Part shown: positions 1-7,161 of the stretch, in pieces | Layout: each line of letters opens with the position of its first letter | How positions within the stretch are numbered: the first letter of the stretch is position 1 | IMG/VR virus record: IMGVR_UViG_3300042887_002537 | Location: 1-38,413 of that record | Reading direction: 5' to 3' (one strand) | Length of the DNA: 38,413 nt | Source of the DNA: a virus | Position numbers and translations under genes: made by a program | Notes under the pieces: model-generated | Database searches by the model: none | Seen by the model: the letters and a program-made list of their open reading frames with translations, nothing else | What the model was told of the DNA's origin: nothing

Positions 1-160
1 CTGTGGTCGGAGGCTCATATCTGTCACCTGGATCTCTTTCTATTGAAAATTCCACATTTGCAGTTCCAGAGCAAAAGCAAATGGGATTAATAAGCTCTAT
101 TCCGTCAAAGTCATAATGGAATGATCCGTATCTTTTTCTTGCGCTTTTGTACCAGTTCAT
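1..160 (-). CDS. Hypothetical protein, truncated by window edge
   Basis: An open frame runs from an ATG at 160 off the left edge, so only the first 53 codons are visible. It begins MNWYKSARKRYGSFHYDFDG. A ribosome site AAGGAAAA lies about 7 nt upstream, and the gene starts just downstream of the 179-697 gene, so the two probably share a transcript. No domain is recognisable. The short WYKSA opening resembles the Trp-rich N-termini of the neighbouring genes, which suggests a related group of virion or small phage proteins (inference). Confidence 0.6.
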   Translation of the reverse strand, partial: MNWYKSARKRYGSFHYDFDGIELINPICFCSGTANVEFSIERDPGDRYEPPTT

Positions 161-178
161 GTGTTTTCCTTATAATTT

Positions 179-697
179 TTATCTTGGGGTGTTTGCTCCC
201 AGGCCAGGTAGTCTCAGTCTTTTTTCTGCATCTCCCTGTAAGGTGCTTTGGCTTCGGGATTGCTCATGTTCTTTTTGAGAAAGTGTCTCCATTGAATCTG
301 CCATGTCCATGAGCTTGGCTGGTTCTGGAGTTTTTACATTCGGAAATCTTACCGTAAGCATTGCCAGTGCTTTTGCAAACTTGTCTGCAACTTCAATTTT
401 TTGCTTTTCTAACTTGAGCTGGAATCTGTAGTCATCAGCGTCTCCGCCTGCATCAGCTGACATCGCAGCCCTACGAGCCCCATTTGCACTCTCCCTCATC
501 ATGTCTCTTTCGCCCGCAAGGTTGTCGGCAAGATCCTGCGCAGACGACTCTTCTATGCTGTCTATATATTTTTTTATTTCTTCTTCTGAAGCAGTGACGA
601 AGAATGCACGTCCTTTCTCTTCTTGCTGTGCAATTTTGAACCAACCAGCCTTTTGCCCGATCTCCAACCACTGTTCTTTAGATAGTTTGTATTGCAT
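179..697 (-). CDS. Hypothetical protein with W..IG..AGW N-terminal motif
   Basis: 172 residues. Residues 1-20 (MQYKLSK..WL.IG.KAGW) are nearly the same as the start of the protein at 1769-2254, while the rest differs. The middle (about 45-125) is Ala/Glu/Lys-rich and probably a long helix or coiled coil. A GGGAGA ribosome site lies 7 nt before the ATG. No enzyme motif is visible. The shared N-terminus followed by unrelated bodies suggests a sorting, packaging or scaffold-binding tag. Virion association is an inference from the late-type neighbourhood. Confidence 0.7.
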   Translation of the reverse strand: MQYKLSKEQWLEIGQKAGWFKIAQQEEKGRAFFVTASEEEIKKYIDSIEESSAQDLADNLAGERDMMRESANGARRAAMSADAGGDADDYRFQLKLEKQKIEVADKFAKALAMLTVRFPNVKTPEPAKLMDMADSMETLSQKEHEQSRSQSTLQGDAEKRLRLPGLGANTPR

Positions 698-861
698 ATT
701 GAGTCTCCCTATTTATTATATTGCTTTGATTAATAGTCTTTCCCTTTTGGTCTTATGATGATTATAAAAATTTCCGCCCCCTCCATCAGTAACCCAGTAT
801 TAACGCGCCAAAAATTTTTTTAGGGGCATCTCAACAGGTCGATGTTTTTTCAACCAGAACA

Positions 862-899
862 ATATAATAAAAATCCCCCTCCATAATTTTTCGGGGGAT
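862..899 (-). terminator. Rho-independent terminator after 923-1768
   Basis: On the minus strand a 7-bp ATCCCCC/GGGGGAT stem (873-879 with 893-899) is followed by TTTTTATTA. It ends the unit containing 2258-3079, 1769-2254 and 923-1768. The 698-861 stretch beyond it is AT-rich and holds no gene. It probably carries the promoter for 179-697, but no clear -35/-10 pair was found. Confidence 0.75.
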
Positions 900-922
900 A
901 CAAAAAACAAAACAGGTGTTCG

Positions 923-1768
923 TCACATCAGTTCCTGTGCTACCTCTTTGCCGTGCCCAATAAGCCAGTCTGCTGCTTCCTTCATACTGATCTCTCCCCC
1001 CTTCACCAAGCCCTTCCAGCGCGGGTCATCAGGGTTCTTGCCAACAAGTTCCATGAAGCGGGCCAATGTAGTGCCAAATGATCCACCACCCCTTTCCAGC
1101 CCCATGGCAATGAATCCCTCTGGCTTCAGCCATCCCAGCCTGTCCGTCATCTCCTTGTGCTCCACCTGCGTTCCGTCCCTGTACTCCGTCTGCTCGTGCC
1201 AGTCAAAGCCCTCGTTGTACGAACGCTTCCCTTCCTCCAGTCCCCATTTGCCCATCCAGCCACGAACAACGGAAGAGATGAAGTCCGTCCACCTGCTGCG
1301 AGGCTCGAACGGGTGATACATCACGACTGTGTCGTTCTCCCGCAAAAATCCACTCCAGGTTCCAGGGATCTTGTAGAGAAGGGCGACGCCATGAGGACCA
1401 AGGTTTGCCTCCAGCTGTCTCGGAAGGTCTTTCAACGCCTCAAGGGTGTTTCCCATGCTCTCCGCGCCCCCGTCCTTTGGATTGACGGTAAAGTACAGCT
1501 TCCACTCCATTCCCTTGTGGGCAAGTGGATTCATCCTGTCGGTGTTCTTTCGCTTCTGGGGGTCGTAGTCCACGTATGCCCAGCTGCCACCGGACCAACG
1601 GGACACGTAACCCGGTATCTTCACTATTTCCTCCCCCCATTTTTTATTCAGCTCAGCGCTGCTCCTGTGGGGATTGGCACGTTCACGCAATGCGGTGTAG
1701 ATTTCCCTTGCACCCCTGCTCGTGTTCTGGCCCCATGCACTTGTCTGCGCCGCCTTGAGCCAACCCAT
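923..1768 (-). CDS. Hypothetical protein, possible HopA1-like fold
   Basis: 281 residues, starting MGWLKAAQTSAWGQN, with AAGGAGAG 6 nt upstream. The start codon directly follows the stop of 1769-2254, so translation is probably coupled. A central stretch (about residues 90-165) with KLYFTVNP, GVALLYKIPG and VVMYHPF, and a later GLERGGGSFG, loosely recall HopA1-type effector-family proteins. This is a weak impression and no catalytic residues can be assigned. The GWLK opening echoes the AGWLK motif in the upstream protein. Unknown function, probably late-expressed. Confidence 0.65.
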   Translation of the reverse strand: MGWLKAAQTSAWGQNTSRGAREIYTALRERANPHRSSAELNKKWGEEIVKIPGYVSRWSGGSWAYVDYDPQKRKNTDRMNPLAHKGMEWKLYFTVNPKDGGAESMGNTLEALKDLPRQLEANLGPHGVALLYKIPGTWSGFLRENDTVVMYHPFEPRSRWTDFISSVVRGWMGKWGLEEGKRSYNEGFDWHEQTEYRDGTQVEHKEMTDRLGWLKPEGFIAMGLERGGGSFGTTLARFMELVGKNPDDPRWKGLVKGGEISMKEAADWLIGHGKEVAQELM

Positions 1769-2254
1769 TCAGCTCTCCTTGCGGACGCAATTGGGAACGG
1801 TCTTGCCCTTTTTCTTCTTCATGCCAACGGCTTTGTAGCCCTTCCAGCACTTGGCTTCCTTCAGCCATCCAGCTTGTTCGCCTGCTTCCCGAACTCCCAA
1901 GTCGCCAACTTCAAGCATTTTATAGATGATTTTTTCAATGATACTCCGTAACTCGATTCGGTCAATGAACAAATCTTCTGATGCTCCTGTGTCCAAAAAA
2001 TTATGATAGTCAACAACGATCTCTTGCTCCAGATCTTGAAGCTTCTTGCTAAACTCGCTTGAATTGGAATTCCAGATTTTAGAAAGTTCAATGATCCTCT
2101 TTGCTATCTCGGGTTTACGCATCACCTGAAAGACCGCACCAGCAACATTTGATTTCCCCTGCTTCGTCAGGACTGCCTGTTCCCCGCTGATCCTCAGCCA
2201 TCCAGCTTGTTCGCCTATTTTGAGCCATTCGCTTTTAGATAATTTGTACTGCAT
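1769..2254 (-). CDS. Hypothetical protein with AGW and GYKAVGMKKK-VPNCV motifs
   Basis: 161 residues. The N-terminus MQYKLSKSEWLKIGEQAGWL matches that of 179-697. A second copy, GEQAGWLKEA, occurs near residue 125 and leads into a C-terminal segment (CWKGYKAVGMKKKKGK then TVPNCVRK). From memory, that G.GMK.K.GK.VPNC segment recurs in many marine-phage proteins of unknown role. The middle is helical. It sits 3 nt after the stop of 2258-3079 in one operon. A virion-linked role is inferred, not shown. Confidence 0.7.
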   Translation of the reverse strand: MQYKLSKSEWLKIGEQAGWLRISGEQAVLTKQGKSNVAGAVFQVMRKPEIAKRIIELSKIWNSNSSEFSKKLQDLEQEIVVDYHNFLDTGASEDLFIDRIELRSIIEKIIYKMLEVGDLGVREAGEQAGWLKEAKCWKGYKAVGMKKKKGKTVPNCVRKES

Positions 2255-2257
2255 AGT

Positions 2258-3079
2258 TTATGCCTTTTGGATTCTTTCCTTGATCCTTTCCGTAAGCCAT
2301 GCACCCACGGCTTTTGGATCAATGCACCTGTTGTACCATTTCACTGTTTCGTCGCTGATGTCCTGCATCCTTTTAGGATCTGCAAGCAGTTCGTCAACAA
2401 TCTTCAGGTTCGACCAGTCTTCAATCTTTATCCCAGGAAACCCCTGGAAATACCATAGATGCGTGGGCAAGTCATTCGGGACTAGAAGGACGCAACCGCA
2501 GCGAGCAGCTTCTGGAAGCCTTGCGCATTCAGGACTCACGTATCCAGGAGGACAAAGAGCGATCTTTGTCTTCGTCAGCAGCGAACCGTAGTCCCACATC
2601 CCCTTTCCCTTGCCCCAACCTTCGTAAAAACCCCACTCCTTCTTGCATCCGTCCCCCTTTCGCTTCCTTAGCCATCCGTGCAGCTTGTCACGACCATTGT
2701 CGTTGTGAGCACCGTAGAACGAGTAGTCAAGACCTCTCTCCGCAATAGGAGTAAGCGCATGGCCCCCAAAATCCGTGAAATAACCCAGAGGAAACGGCAG
2801 CACACGATGGTCAGTCACCCCTTCCTTGGGGAAAAAAGTCTTCAAAAGTATCCCAACGTTTTCCTGCAAGTGGTTCGGTATGGGCTGCCTGTGGTGTTCG
2901 TCAGATGTAGAAAATACAATTGTTCCCGGAGGAATCTCTGGCAATTCAGTGTTGCATACGGAAAAGCAGAACGTGTGATCCATTCCCGTATGGACGTTTT
3001 TTATGATTGATTCGTAGTACTCGCTCTCGTCCTTCCCGTGCACGAAGCGACCCCTTAGCGTATTGATAATCGTATGCAT
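2258..3079 (-). CDS. Exostosin-like (GT47-type) glycosyltransferase
   Basis: 273 residues from the ATG at 3079, chosen because GGAGGA lies 8-13 nt upstream. A TTG at 3097 is a longer alternative. The C-terminal half has the layout of the exostosin family: YSFYGAHN, then LLTKTKIALCPPGYVSPECARLPEAARCGCVLLV and a final helical segment. In that family the ECxRLxEAxxxGCVP block binds the nucleotide sugar. It probably transfers a sugar to phage DNA, virion protein or host glycan; the substrate cannot be told. It is first in the operon reading toward 923, and a GGGATACCTTAG element lies about 40 nt upstream. Confidence 0.7.
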   Translation of the reverse strand: MHTIINTLRGRFVHGKDESEYYESIIKNVHTGMDHTFCFSVCNTELPEIPPGTIVFSTSDEHHRQPIPNHLQENVGILLKTFFPKEGVTDHRVLPFPLGYFTDFGGHALTPIAERGLDYSFYGAHNDNGRDKLHGWLRKRKGDGCKKEWGFYEGWGKGKGMWDYGSLLTKTKIALCPPGYVSPECARLPEAARCGCVLLVPNDLPTHLWYFQGFPGIKIEDWSNLKIVDELLADPKRMQDISDETVKWYNRCIDPKAVGAWLTERIKERIQKA

Positions 3080-3119
3080 GCGTAATACTTCCTCCAAATC
3101 TTACTATTGCCCCAATTCA

Positions 3120-3131
3120 CTAAGGTATCCC
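3120..3131 (-). promoter_or_regulatory. GGGATACCTTAG repeat, copy 1
   Basis: On the minus strand this reads GGGATACCTTAG, preceded by an A-rich stretch, 40 nt upstream of the glycosyltransferase start at 3079. Two other copies are at 3914-3927 and 4007-4020. All three precede minus-strand late-type genes in the same orientation, so a late promoter box is the simplest reading. A DNA-binding site is the alternative. Confidence 0.45.
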
Positions 3132-3180
3132 TTTTTACAAAAAAGTGAACTGTCTGCGCTAGCATTCCTTGTTTAAGTAA

Positions 3181-3507
3181 TCACTTTGTGCGTCTTTTTT
3201 TCTTTGCCGCTTTTTTCTTAATTGGCTTCACGAATCGCATGTAATGGAATACGGAAGCCCAGCAAAACAGCGCGGCAACACCCGCATTAAGCAACAGCTC
3301 CGAAGGCGCTGGCTCGTGGAGTATGCACGCATTGTAAAGAGCCCCAGAAGCACACATGCTCAGGATGATCTTCACGAAAATAACATTCATATTACCCAAT
3401 TTATGAATAAGGGAATTCTCTCTTCCAAACAGGAACACCAGAAATGCACTAAAACCAAGCGCCATTACCCCGTTGACAACAGCGTTTATCACAGAAATCA
3501 CGTTCAT
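3181..3507 (-). CDS. Small membrane protein, holin/antiholin candidate
   Basis: 108 residues with about three hydrophobic segments (near 5-27, 40-60 and 70-90) and a very basic tail (PIKKKAAKKKRRTK). The ATG overlaps the stop of 3504-3866 by 4 nt (ATGA), so the two are translationally coupled. Small paired membrane proteins with Lys-rich tails are typical of phage holins or spanin-associated proteins, but no endolysin is visible here. Call is by topology only. Confidence 0.6.
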   Translation of the reverse strand: MNVISVINAVVNGVMALGFSAFLVFLFGRENSLIHKLGNMNVIFVKIILSMCASGALYNACILHEPAPSELLLNAGVAALFCWASVFHYMRFVKPIKKKAAKKKRRTK

Positions 3508-3866
3508 GACTTGCCCTTTCTCTTAGTGGATGAACGGGAACGATTCTTCTTCCCGCCCTCCTCTTCCTTTTTAACAAATTTGTCTATCATCAGCTCCAAG
3601 CCCTTTAACCCCATGAATCCCATCATGAAGGCAGCAGCGTACTTTCCTTGAGCCCTGATGGATTCAGGAAGAAAGTTCAGGACCACAGGCGTCAGGTAGT
3701 TTGCACACGCAGTTCCCGCAAGAAGCGACGCAACCGTTGCCCCCATGCGCTGCGATGCGTTCTTCGAAACAAGGAGCAAAGCCCCAAAGAAACCTGAAAT
3801 AAGAAGCCCTATCTCTATCCCGTAACCCACAAGCTGCTTGTGTATAACATCAGTCTGTTCCTGCAT
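3504..3866 (-). CDS. Small membrane protein, holin candidate
   Basis: 120 residues, three hydrophobic segments (about 13-34, 42-62 and 75-95) and a strongly basic Ser/Lys/Arg tail. GGGGGGTG precedes the ATG. It overlaps the similar membrane protein at 3181-3507, which suggests a holin/antiholin-like pair controlling lysis (inference from size, topology and pairing). A GGGGGATACCTTAG element lies 47 nt upstream. Confidence 0.6.
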   Translation of the reverse strand: MQEQTDVIHKQLVGYGIEIGLLISGFFGALLLVSKNASQRMGATVASLLAGTACANYLTPVVLNFLPESIRAQGKYAAAFMMGFMGLKGLELMIDKFVKKEEEGGKKNRSRSSTKRKGKS

Positions 3867-3913
3867 TTACACACCCCCCGTAAAAATAAAATATTACCAT
3901 TCATACACTCCCG

Positions 3914-3927
3914 CTAAGGTATCCCCC
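3914..3927 (-). promoter_or_regulatory. GGGGGATACCTTAG repeat, copy 2
   Basis: Minus-strand GGGGGATACCTTAG flanked by an AAAAAA run, 47 nt upstream of the holin-candidate start at 3866. The distance is close to that of copy 1 (40 nt), which supports a promoter role. Confidence 0.45.
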
Positions 3928-4006
3928 TTTTTTCAAAATCATAAATCTTATATTTTTATGCCCCTATTTTTTAAACCAGGATTTATTACAAAAAAGAGAA
4001 GAGGGG

Positions 4007-4020
4007 CTAAGGTATCCCCC
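4007..4020 (-). promoter_or_regulatory. GGGGGATACCTTAG repeat, copy 3
   Basis: Same 14 nt as copy 2, 93 bp further upstream of the same gene. A tandem promoter or an operator pair would explain two copies in front of one start. Confidence 0.4.
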
Positions 4021-4141
4021 TCCAGCCAAATCACCCCTATATAAGCACCCCCGGGTGGGGGGTATAGTGTACGACCCTTTGGCTACCTGCCATGCTGCCC
4101 AGTTGGTTTGGATGGATTCAGACCGTTGGTTTGGATGCTTC

Positions 4142-4215
4142 CATACCGGCTGTCCGATTCTGCAAACTCTTTCGATACCGGCTGTCTCTGTTCGCTGCTT
4201 TCTTCCATACCGGCT
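4142..4215. repeat. Three direct repeats with exact 32-bp period
   Basis: The core ATACCGGCT recurs at 4143, 4175 and 4207, each preceded by C[C/G] and followed by GTC or TTC plus a looser TTCTGC-like tail. The spacing is exactly 32 bp each time, about three helical turns, so a protein would meet all three on one DNA face. Two GTTGGTTTGGATG repeats lie just upstream (4102, 4125). An iteron-type origin or a regulator array is possible. Confidence 0.6.
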
Positions 4216-4275
4216 TTCTGCCTATGCAAAGAAACACGCCCCGTCCTCCTTTAGGGGGACAGGGCGGAAAGGATG

Positions 4276-4293
4276 GGGAGCCGTGTGGCTCCC
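4276..4293 (-). terminator. Hairpin after 4299-4562
   Basis: A 7-bp GGGAGCC/GGCTCCC stem with a 4-nt loop directly follows the stop, then ATCCTTTCC. A second hairpin of about 12 bp with one mismatch lies at 4234-4261. Together they probably end transcription of the whole early module. Confidence 0.6.
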
Positions 4294-4298
4294 GTTGA

Positions 4299-4562
4299 TT
4301 AGGCGACTGTTTCGACCCCTTCGATCATCCACGGGTGGTCGCGGCACTCCTGCACGAACTGCTCGTAGGGGATCGTGGTGCCGATGATGTACTCCTCGGA
4401 GTAGTCGGTCTTGTGGCACTTCTTCTCCTGCACCACGCGCTCCGCATCGGCGGCGGTTGCGGCTTCCACGGCGTAGTCGCTGCCGCCCTTCGCCTTCCAG
4501 TACGGCTTCTCGCTGTCGCCGTAGTTCTCCATGTACTGCGTTCCGACGATCCACTTGGGCAT
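4299..4562 (-). CDS. Hypothetical small protein
   Basis: 87 residues, acidic, one domain: MPKWIVGTQYMENYGDS, a central KAKGGSDYAVEAATAADAERVV, and a Trp-containing end. AGAAAGGA lies 7 nt before the ATG, and the C-run signal lies 51 nt upstream. It is the last gene of the minus-strand accessory array. The pattern resembles single-domain phage accessory proteins of unknown function. Confidence 0.75.
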   Translation of the reverse strand: MPKWIVGTQYMENYGDSEKPYWKAKGGSDYAVEAATAADAERVVQEKKCHKTDYSEEYIIGTTIPYEQFVQECRDHPWMIEGVETVA

Positions 4563-4624
4563 CGTTCGATCCTTTCTGCCCCGTTGGGGCTACACCACAA
4601 CGGGTGCGGTGCAGGGGGAAAACG

Positions 4625-4654
4625 AGGGGCGGGAGCCTTTCGACTCCCGCCCCT
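4625..4654 (-). terminator. Terminator whose T-tract is part of the C-run signal
   Basis: An 11-bp GC stem (AGGGGCGGGAG with CTCCCGCCCCT) runs straight into CGTTTTCCCCC. The terminator of 4662-5144 and the upstream signal of 4299-4562 therefore share bases. Confidence 0.75.
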
Positions 4655-4661
4655 CCGCTGT

Positions 4662-5144
4662 TCACTTCCGCGTCTTGAGGGGGAGCGGAGCGGTCGGGAT
4701 GGCGGCGATGGCGTCCGCGAGAGCGGGGGTCGCGTCCTTGCCCCACTTCACCGTGCCATCCGCGAGGATGCGCCCTGCCCACTTCGCGGCGGGGTCGCCC
4801 CACTTGCCCGATGCGATGCCCACCGTGTCCTTGTTCTCGGGCTTCGCCTTGTCGGAGTCGGGGCGAGTGTACGAGAGCGTCCACTCCACGCCGTCAGCCT
4901 CCACGACGACCTTCGGGAACTTGACCGCCTGCGCCGCTGCGCGGAACGCCTCCACGAGCGGGGCGAGCGTGAGCGACGGGACGGGGTTCGCTTCCTCGTT
5001 GATGAGGCGGTCGATCCACTCCGCCTGCTTGGGGGTCGGGTTGCCCTTCGCCAGCGCACCCAGGAGGCTCGCCGCGAACTCCGCCTTCTGCGGGTTGCTC
5101 CCGATGATCTGCGCGAGAGCCGACATCTTCTGCTGCTTGTCCAT
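4662..5144 (-). CDS. Hypothetical protein, Ala-rich
   Basis: 160 residues. The N-terminal 55 residues are helical (ALAQIIGSNPQKAEFAASLLGALAKG then NPTPKQAEWIDRLI), recalling the small helical units seen in phage accessory and helicase-associated proteins. A Trp-containing part (KWGDPAAKWAGRI, DGTVKWG) follows at about 115-145. No catalytic motif. AGAAAGGA lies 9 nt before the ATG, and the C-run signal lies 53 nt upstream. Confidence 0.75.
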   Translation of the reverse strand: MDKQQKMSALAQIIGSNPQKAEFAASLLGALAKGNPTPKQAEWIDRLINEEANPVPSLTLAPLVEAFRAAAQAVKFPKVVVEADGVEWTLSYTRPDSDKAKPENKDTVGIASGKWGDPAAKWAGRILADGTVKWGKDATPALADAIAAIPTAPLPLKTRK

Positions 5145-5236
5145 TCTTGCGTATCCTTTCTGCCCCGTTGGGGCTACACCACAACGGGAGCGAGGCAGGG
5201 GGAAAACGATACGGCTGCCTAGTTCACCAAATGAGG

Positions 5237-5262
5237 AAGGGGAGCCGCTTTCGGCTCCCCTT
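5237..5262 (-). terminator. Hairpin after 5282-5485
   Basis: An 11-bp perfect stem AAGGGGAGCCG/CGGCTCCCCTT with a 4-nt loop lies 19 nt after the stop. It has no adjacent T-run. The C-run signal box (here ATCGTTTTCCCCC) follows 26 nt later. Confidence 0.6.
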
Positions 5263-5281
5263 CGGGGACGGTTCCGCCGCT

Positions 5282-5485
5282 TCAGGCGAGGGCGGTTTCA
5301 GGGGTCGGGCATTCCCAGACCTTGCCGCAGAACCACAGGCGACCCATGTAGGCGAGGCTCTGCCCCTCCGCCTCCACCTTGCGGTCGAGGCTCGTCCACG
5401 ACCGCCCGCCCTTGCCGGTCACACGCGCCTCCACCTCCACCGTGTCCCCCATGCACCCGAAACCCGCGTCGTGCTGCTTCTTCAT
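5282..5485 (-). CDS. Hypothetical small protein
   Basis: 67 residues, beta-rich pattern (DTVEVEARVTGKGGRSWTSLD, then LAYMGRLWFCGKVWEC). Cysteines occur at 11, 53 and 59, but no CxxC pair, so metal binding is uncertain. The start has AGAAAGGA upstream, and the C-run signal lies 51 nt upstream. Unknown function. Confidence 0.7.
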   Translation of the reverse strand: MKKQHDAGFGCMGDTVEVEARVTGKGGRSWTSLDRKVEAEGQSLAYMGRLWFCGKVWECPTPETALA

Positions 5486-5568
5486 GTTGCAGCGTCCTTT
5501 CTGCCCCTTTGGGGCTGACCCAACGGGAGCGGGGCAGGGGGAAAACGAGGCGGCTGCTTGGGCGCGCT

Positions 5569-5727
5569 CTACATACGCGAGAGTTCGCGCCTGCTTTCGC
5601 GTCGTGCCTTGCGGGGATCACGCGACTTCTTGCCCCAAGTCTTGGAGCGGACGCGACGACCCGCAGCGATCTCGTCCCTGCGAGTCTCCCACGCGATCTT
5701 GCGAGCGATGTCTACGACTGACTTCAT
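5569..5727 (-). CDS. Small very basic protein
   Basis: 52 residues, too short for many gene finders. It starts MKSVVDIARKIAWETRRDEI and the C-terminal half is almost all Arg/Lys/Ser (for example RRESRRELSRM), which suggests nucleic-acid binding. AGAAAGGA stands upstream of the ATG, and the C-run signal ends 39 nt before it. The ATG at 5727 is the only start matching these signals. Confidence 0.65.
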   Translation of the reverse strand: MKSVVDIARKIAWETRRDEIAAGRRVRSKTWGKKSRDPRKARRESRRELSRM

Positions 5728-5807
5728 GGCGTTTCTTCCTTTCTGCTCCCCAAGAGGGGAGGGAGAGGGGGAAAACGAGCCACAGGTGGAAGTGAGCCGT
5801 ATGTGGC

Positions 5808-6035
5808 TTACTTCTTGAGAACGATCTGCATGAGCAGGTCGCGTTCGATCTGCAACTTCTTGATCTGCTCCTCCATGTTTCGCAGTTTCGCCCGCAGGGA
5901 GTTGCATTCCTGCTGCAAGCGGTGGTTTGCGTCATGTACGGAGAGTTCGCGTTCCTCCAGCGTGACCGTATCGACCACGCTGTAGCCACTCCTGACCGGG
6001 TCTGGCTTGGTGTTCTTCCACCATTCTTCGTTCAT
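5808..6035 (-). CDS. Small coiled-coil protein
   Basis: 75 residues from the ATG at 6035, which has AGAAAGGA about 6 nt upstream. Residues 30-75 form a clear heptad-type helix (HRLQQECNSLRAKLRNMEEQ followed by IKKLQIERDLLMQIVL), probably a dimeric coiled coil. The first 25 residues are Trp/Pro-containing. Function unknown; a dimerising adaptor is possible. Confidence 0.7.
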   Translation of the reverse strand: MNEEWWKNTKPDPVRSGYSVVDTVTLEERELSVHDANHRLQQECNSLRAKLRNMEEQIKKLQIERDLLMQIVLKK

Positions 6036-6142
6036 GGGGGTTCCTTTCTGTTCCAACGGCTTGGCGGGGAGGGGAAAAAGAGGATTTGTTCCCCTAGATT
6101 CCCTTCCCCGCGAAAAGCGGTGCGCGGTGCGGTGCTTCGGTG

Positions 6143-6313
6143 CTAGCGGCGCGGTGGGTTGAAGAAATGGTTGCTTGCGTAGCCCATTCCAAGGAACCCA
6201 GCCACCACTACGGGATTGGCGTCTAGCCAGTTGATGAATGCCCACATGATGGCGGCAGACACGGTGAACGCCACACAGATCACTACGGCGATTCGAATCA
6301 TTCCCTTACCCAT
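6143..6313 (-). CDS. Small two-helix membrane protein
   Basis: 56 residues. Hydrophobic segments at about 6-29 (IRIAVVICVAFTVSAAIMWA) and 33-48 with a basic end (NPPRR). The start at 6313 is preceded by AGAAAGGA. The C-run signal 38 nt upstream has only four Cs. Probably an inner-membrane protein made early, of unknown role. Confidence 0.7.
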   Translation of the reverse strand: MGKGMIRIAVVICVAFTVSAAIMWAFINWLDANPVVVAGFLGMGYASNHFFNPPRR

Positions 6314-6365
6314 TCTGTTGCTTTCCTTTCTGCCCCAAGCAGTGCGGTGCGAGGGGAAAAAGAGA

Positions 6366-6391
6366 GGGAGGGAGCCTTTCGACTCCCTCCC
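6366..6391 (-). terminator. Terminator after 6402-6764
   Basis: A 9-bp stem GGGAGGGAG/CTCCCTCCC followed by TCTCTTTTT. The T-tract is again the first box of a C-run signal. Confidence 0.75.
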
Positions 6392-6401
6392 CTTCTCTTG
6401 T

Positions 6402-6764
6402 TCACGACACCGTGCAGCGCGGTGCGAACGCTTCCGCTTCCTTGCGTGCTGCGTCCGACACCCACGCGGGGTAGTCGTAGTCCTCGCCGTCGTTCTCACC
6501 GGAGGGGGAGATGTAGCCGACGATGACCACATCGCCCACGACGATGTCGATGCCCTTGCCGAATGCGTTCTCGTAGAGGCGCGTAGCGACGAGGTTAGCG
6601 GGCAGACCGTTGCACTTGCCCTCCTCGTTGCAGTACATCATCGCGCCGTTGCCCAAGTCGATGCCTTCGATCCAGCCACCGACACCCGACTGGAGGGACT
6701 CCAGACCCGTGTTCTCGCGCTCCTCCACCTGACCGTTCATCTTGATAACGAGCATCTTCTTCAT
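6402..6764 (-). CDS. DUF3846-like protein
   Basis: 120 residues. The order LQSGVGGWIEGIDL, MMYCNEEGKCNGLPANLVAT, then DIVVGDVVIVG matches the DUF3846 pattern (VGG.IE, YvNEEGk..gLP.N..A, D.i.G..vvvg) known from phages and plasmids. No biochemical role is established. It starts at the ATG 51 nt after the C-run signal. Confidence 0.75.
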   Translation of the reverse strand: MKKMLVIKMNGQVEERENTGLESLQSGVGGWIEGIDLGNGAMMYCNEEGKCNGLPANLVATRLYENAFGKGIDIVVGDVVIVGYISPSGENDGEDYDYPAWVSDAARKEAEAFAPRCTVS

Positions 6765-6836
6765 CTTGCGATCCTTTCTGCCCCTTTGGGGCTGTGTCCT
6801 AACGGGAGCGGGGAAGGGGGAAAACGAGGCGGTTGC

Positions 6837-7058
6837 CTAGTTTCCTCCCCTGTTGACGATGAGTTCCCCGCTGAGCAGGGACTTCACCATCTCCTCGTGA
6901 TACCGCTCCGCAGAACGGAATCCCTCATCACGCGCAGCGTCAGCCGCCTTGATGCGCTCACGGAGTTGAGCATTCTCCTCCTTGAGTTGAGCGTTCTCAA
7001 GGATGGTCGCCTTGATCGTGTCGCAAGCCATGAAGATGCTGAGGAGGGTGTCGTTCAT
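6837..7058 (-). CDS. Small coiled-coil protein
   Basis: 73 residues from the ATG at 7058, with AGAAAGGT upstream. Residues 15-60 form an obvious coiled coil (ATILENAQLKEENAQLRERI), with Leu/Asn heptads typical of parallel dimers. The hydrophobic N-terminus (LLSIFMACDTI) might pack on a partner. Unknown function. Confidence 0.7.
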   Translation of the reverse strand: MNDTLLSIFMACDTIKATILENAQLKEENAQLRERIKAADAARDEGFRSAERYHEEMVKSLLSGELIVNRGGN

Positions 7059-7161
7059 TGAAGTACCTTTCTTGTTGCCCGAAAAACTACCCGACTGGGG
7101 GAAAACGAGAGGAAGGACAGGGGAGGATGTTGCCATCAACTCCCCCATCCCTTCCGGGGGT

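Larger units (their letters stand above)
3867..4298. other. Gene-free boundary between late and early modules
   Basis: No supported gene. Reading left to right it holds two GGGGGATACCTTAG copies (minus), an AT-rich tract, a G/C-rich patch near 4050, two GTTGGTTTGGATG direct repeats (4102 and 4125), three 32-bp-period repeats (4142-4215), and two hairpins near 4234-4293. GC content changes sharply here, from AT-rich leftward to GC-rich rightward. Confidence 0.7.

Noticed and set aside
4007-4020. CTAAGGTA strings as homing-endonuclease sites
   Set aside because: Only a few bases match the I-CeuI core, there is no endonuclease gene, and three copies at gene upstream positions fit a promoter element better.
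4142-4215. The 32-bp-period repeats as a CRISPR array
   Set aside because: Only about 9-12 bp are conserved per unit, there are three units, and the rest is not repeat-like.
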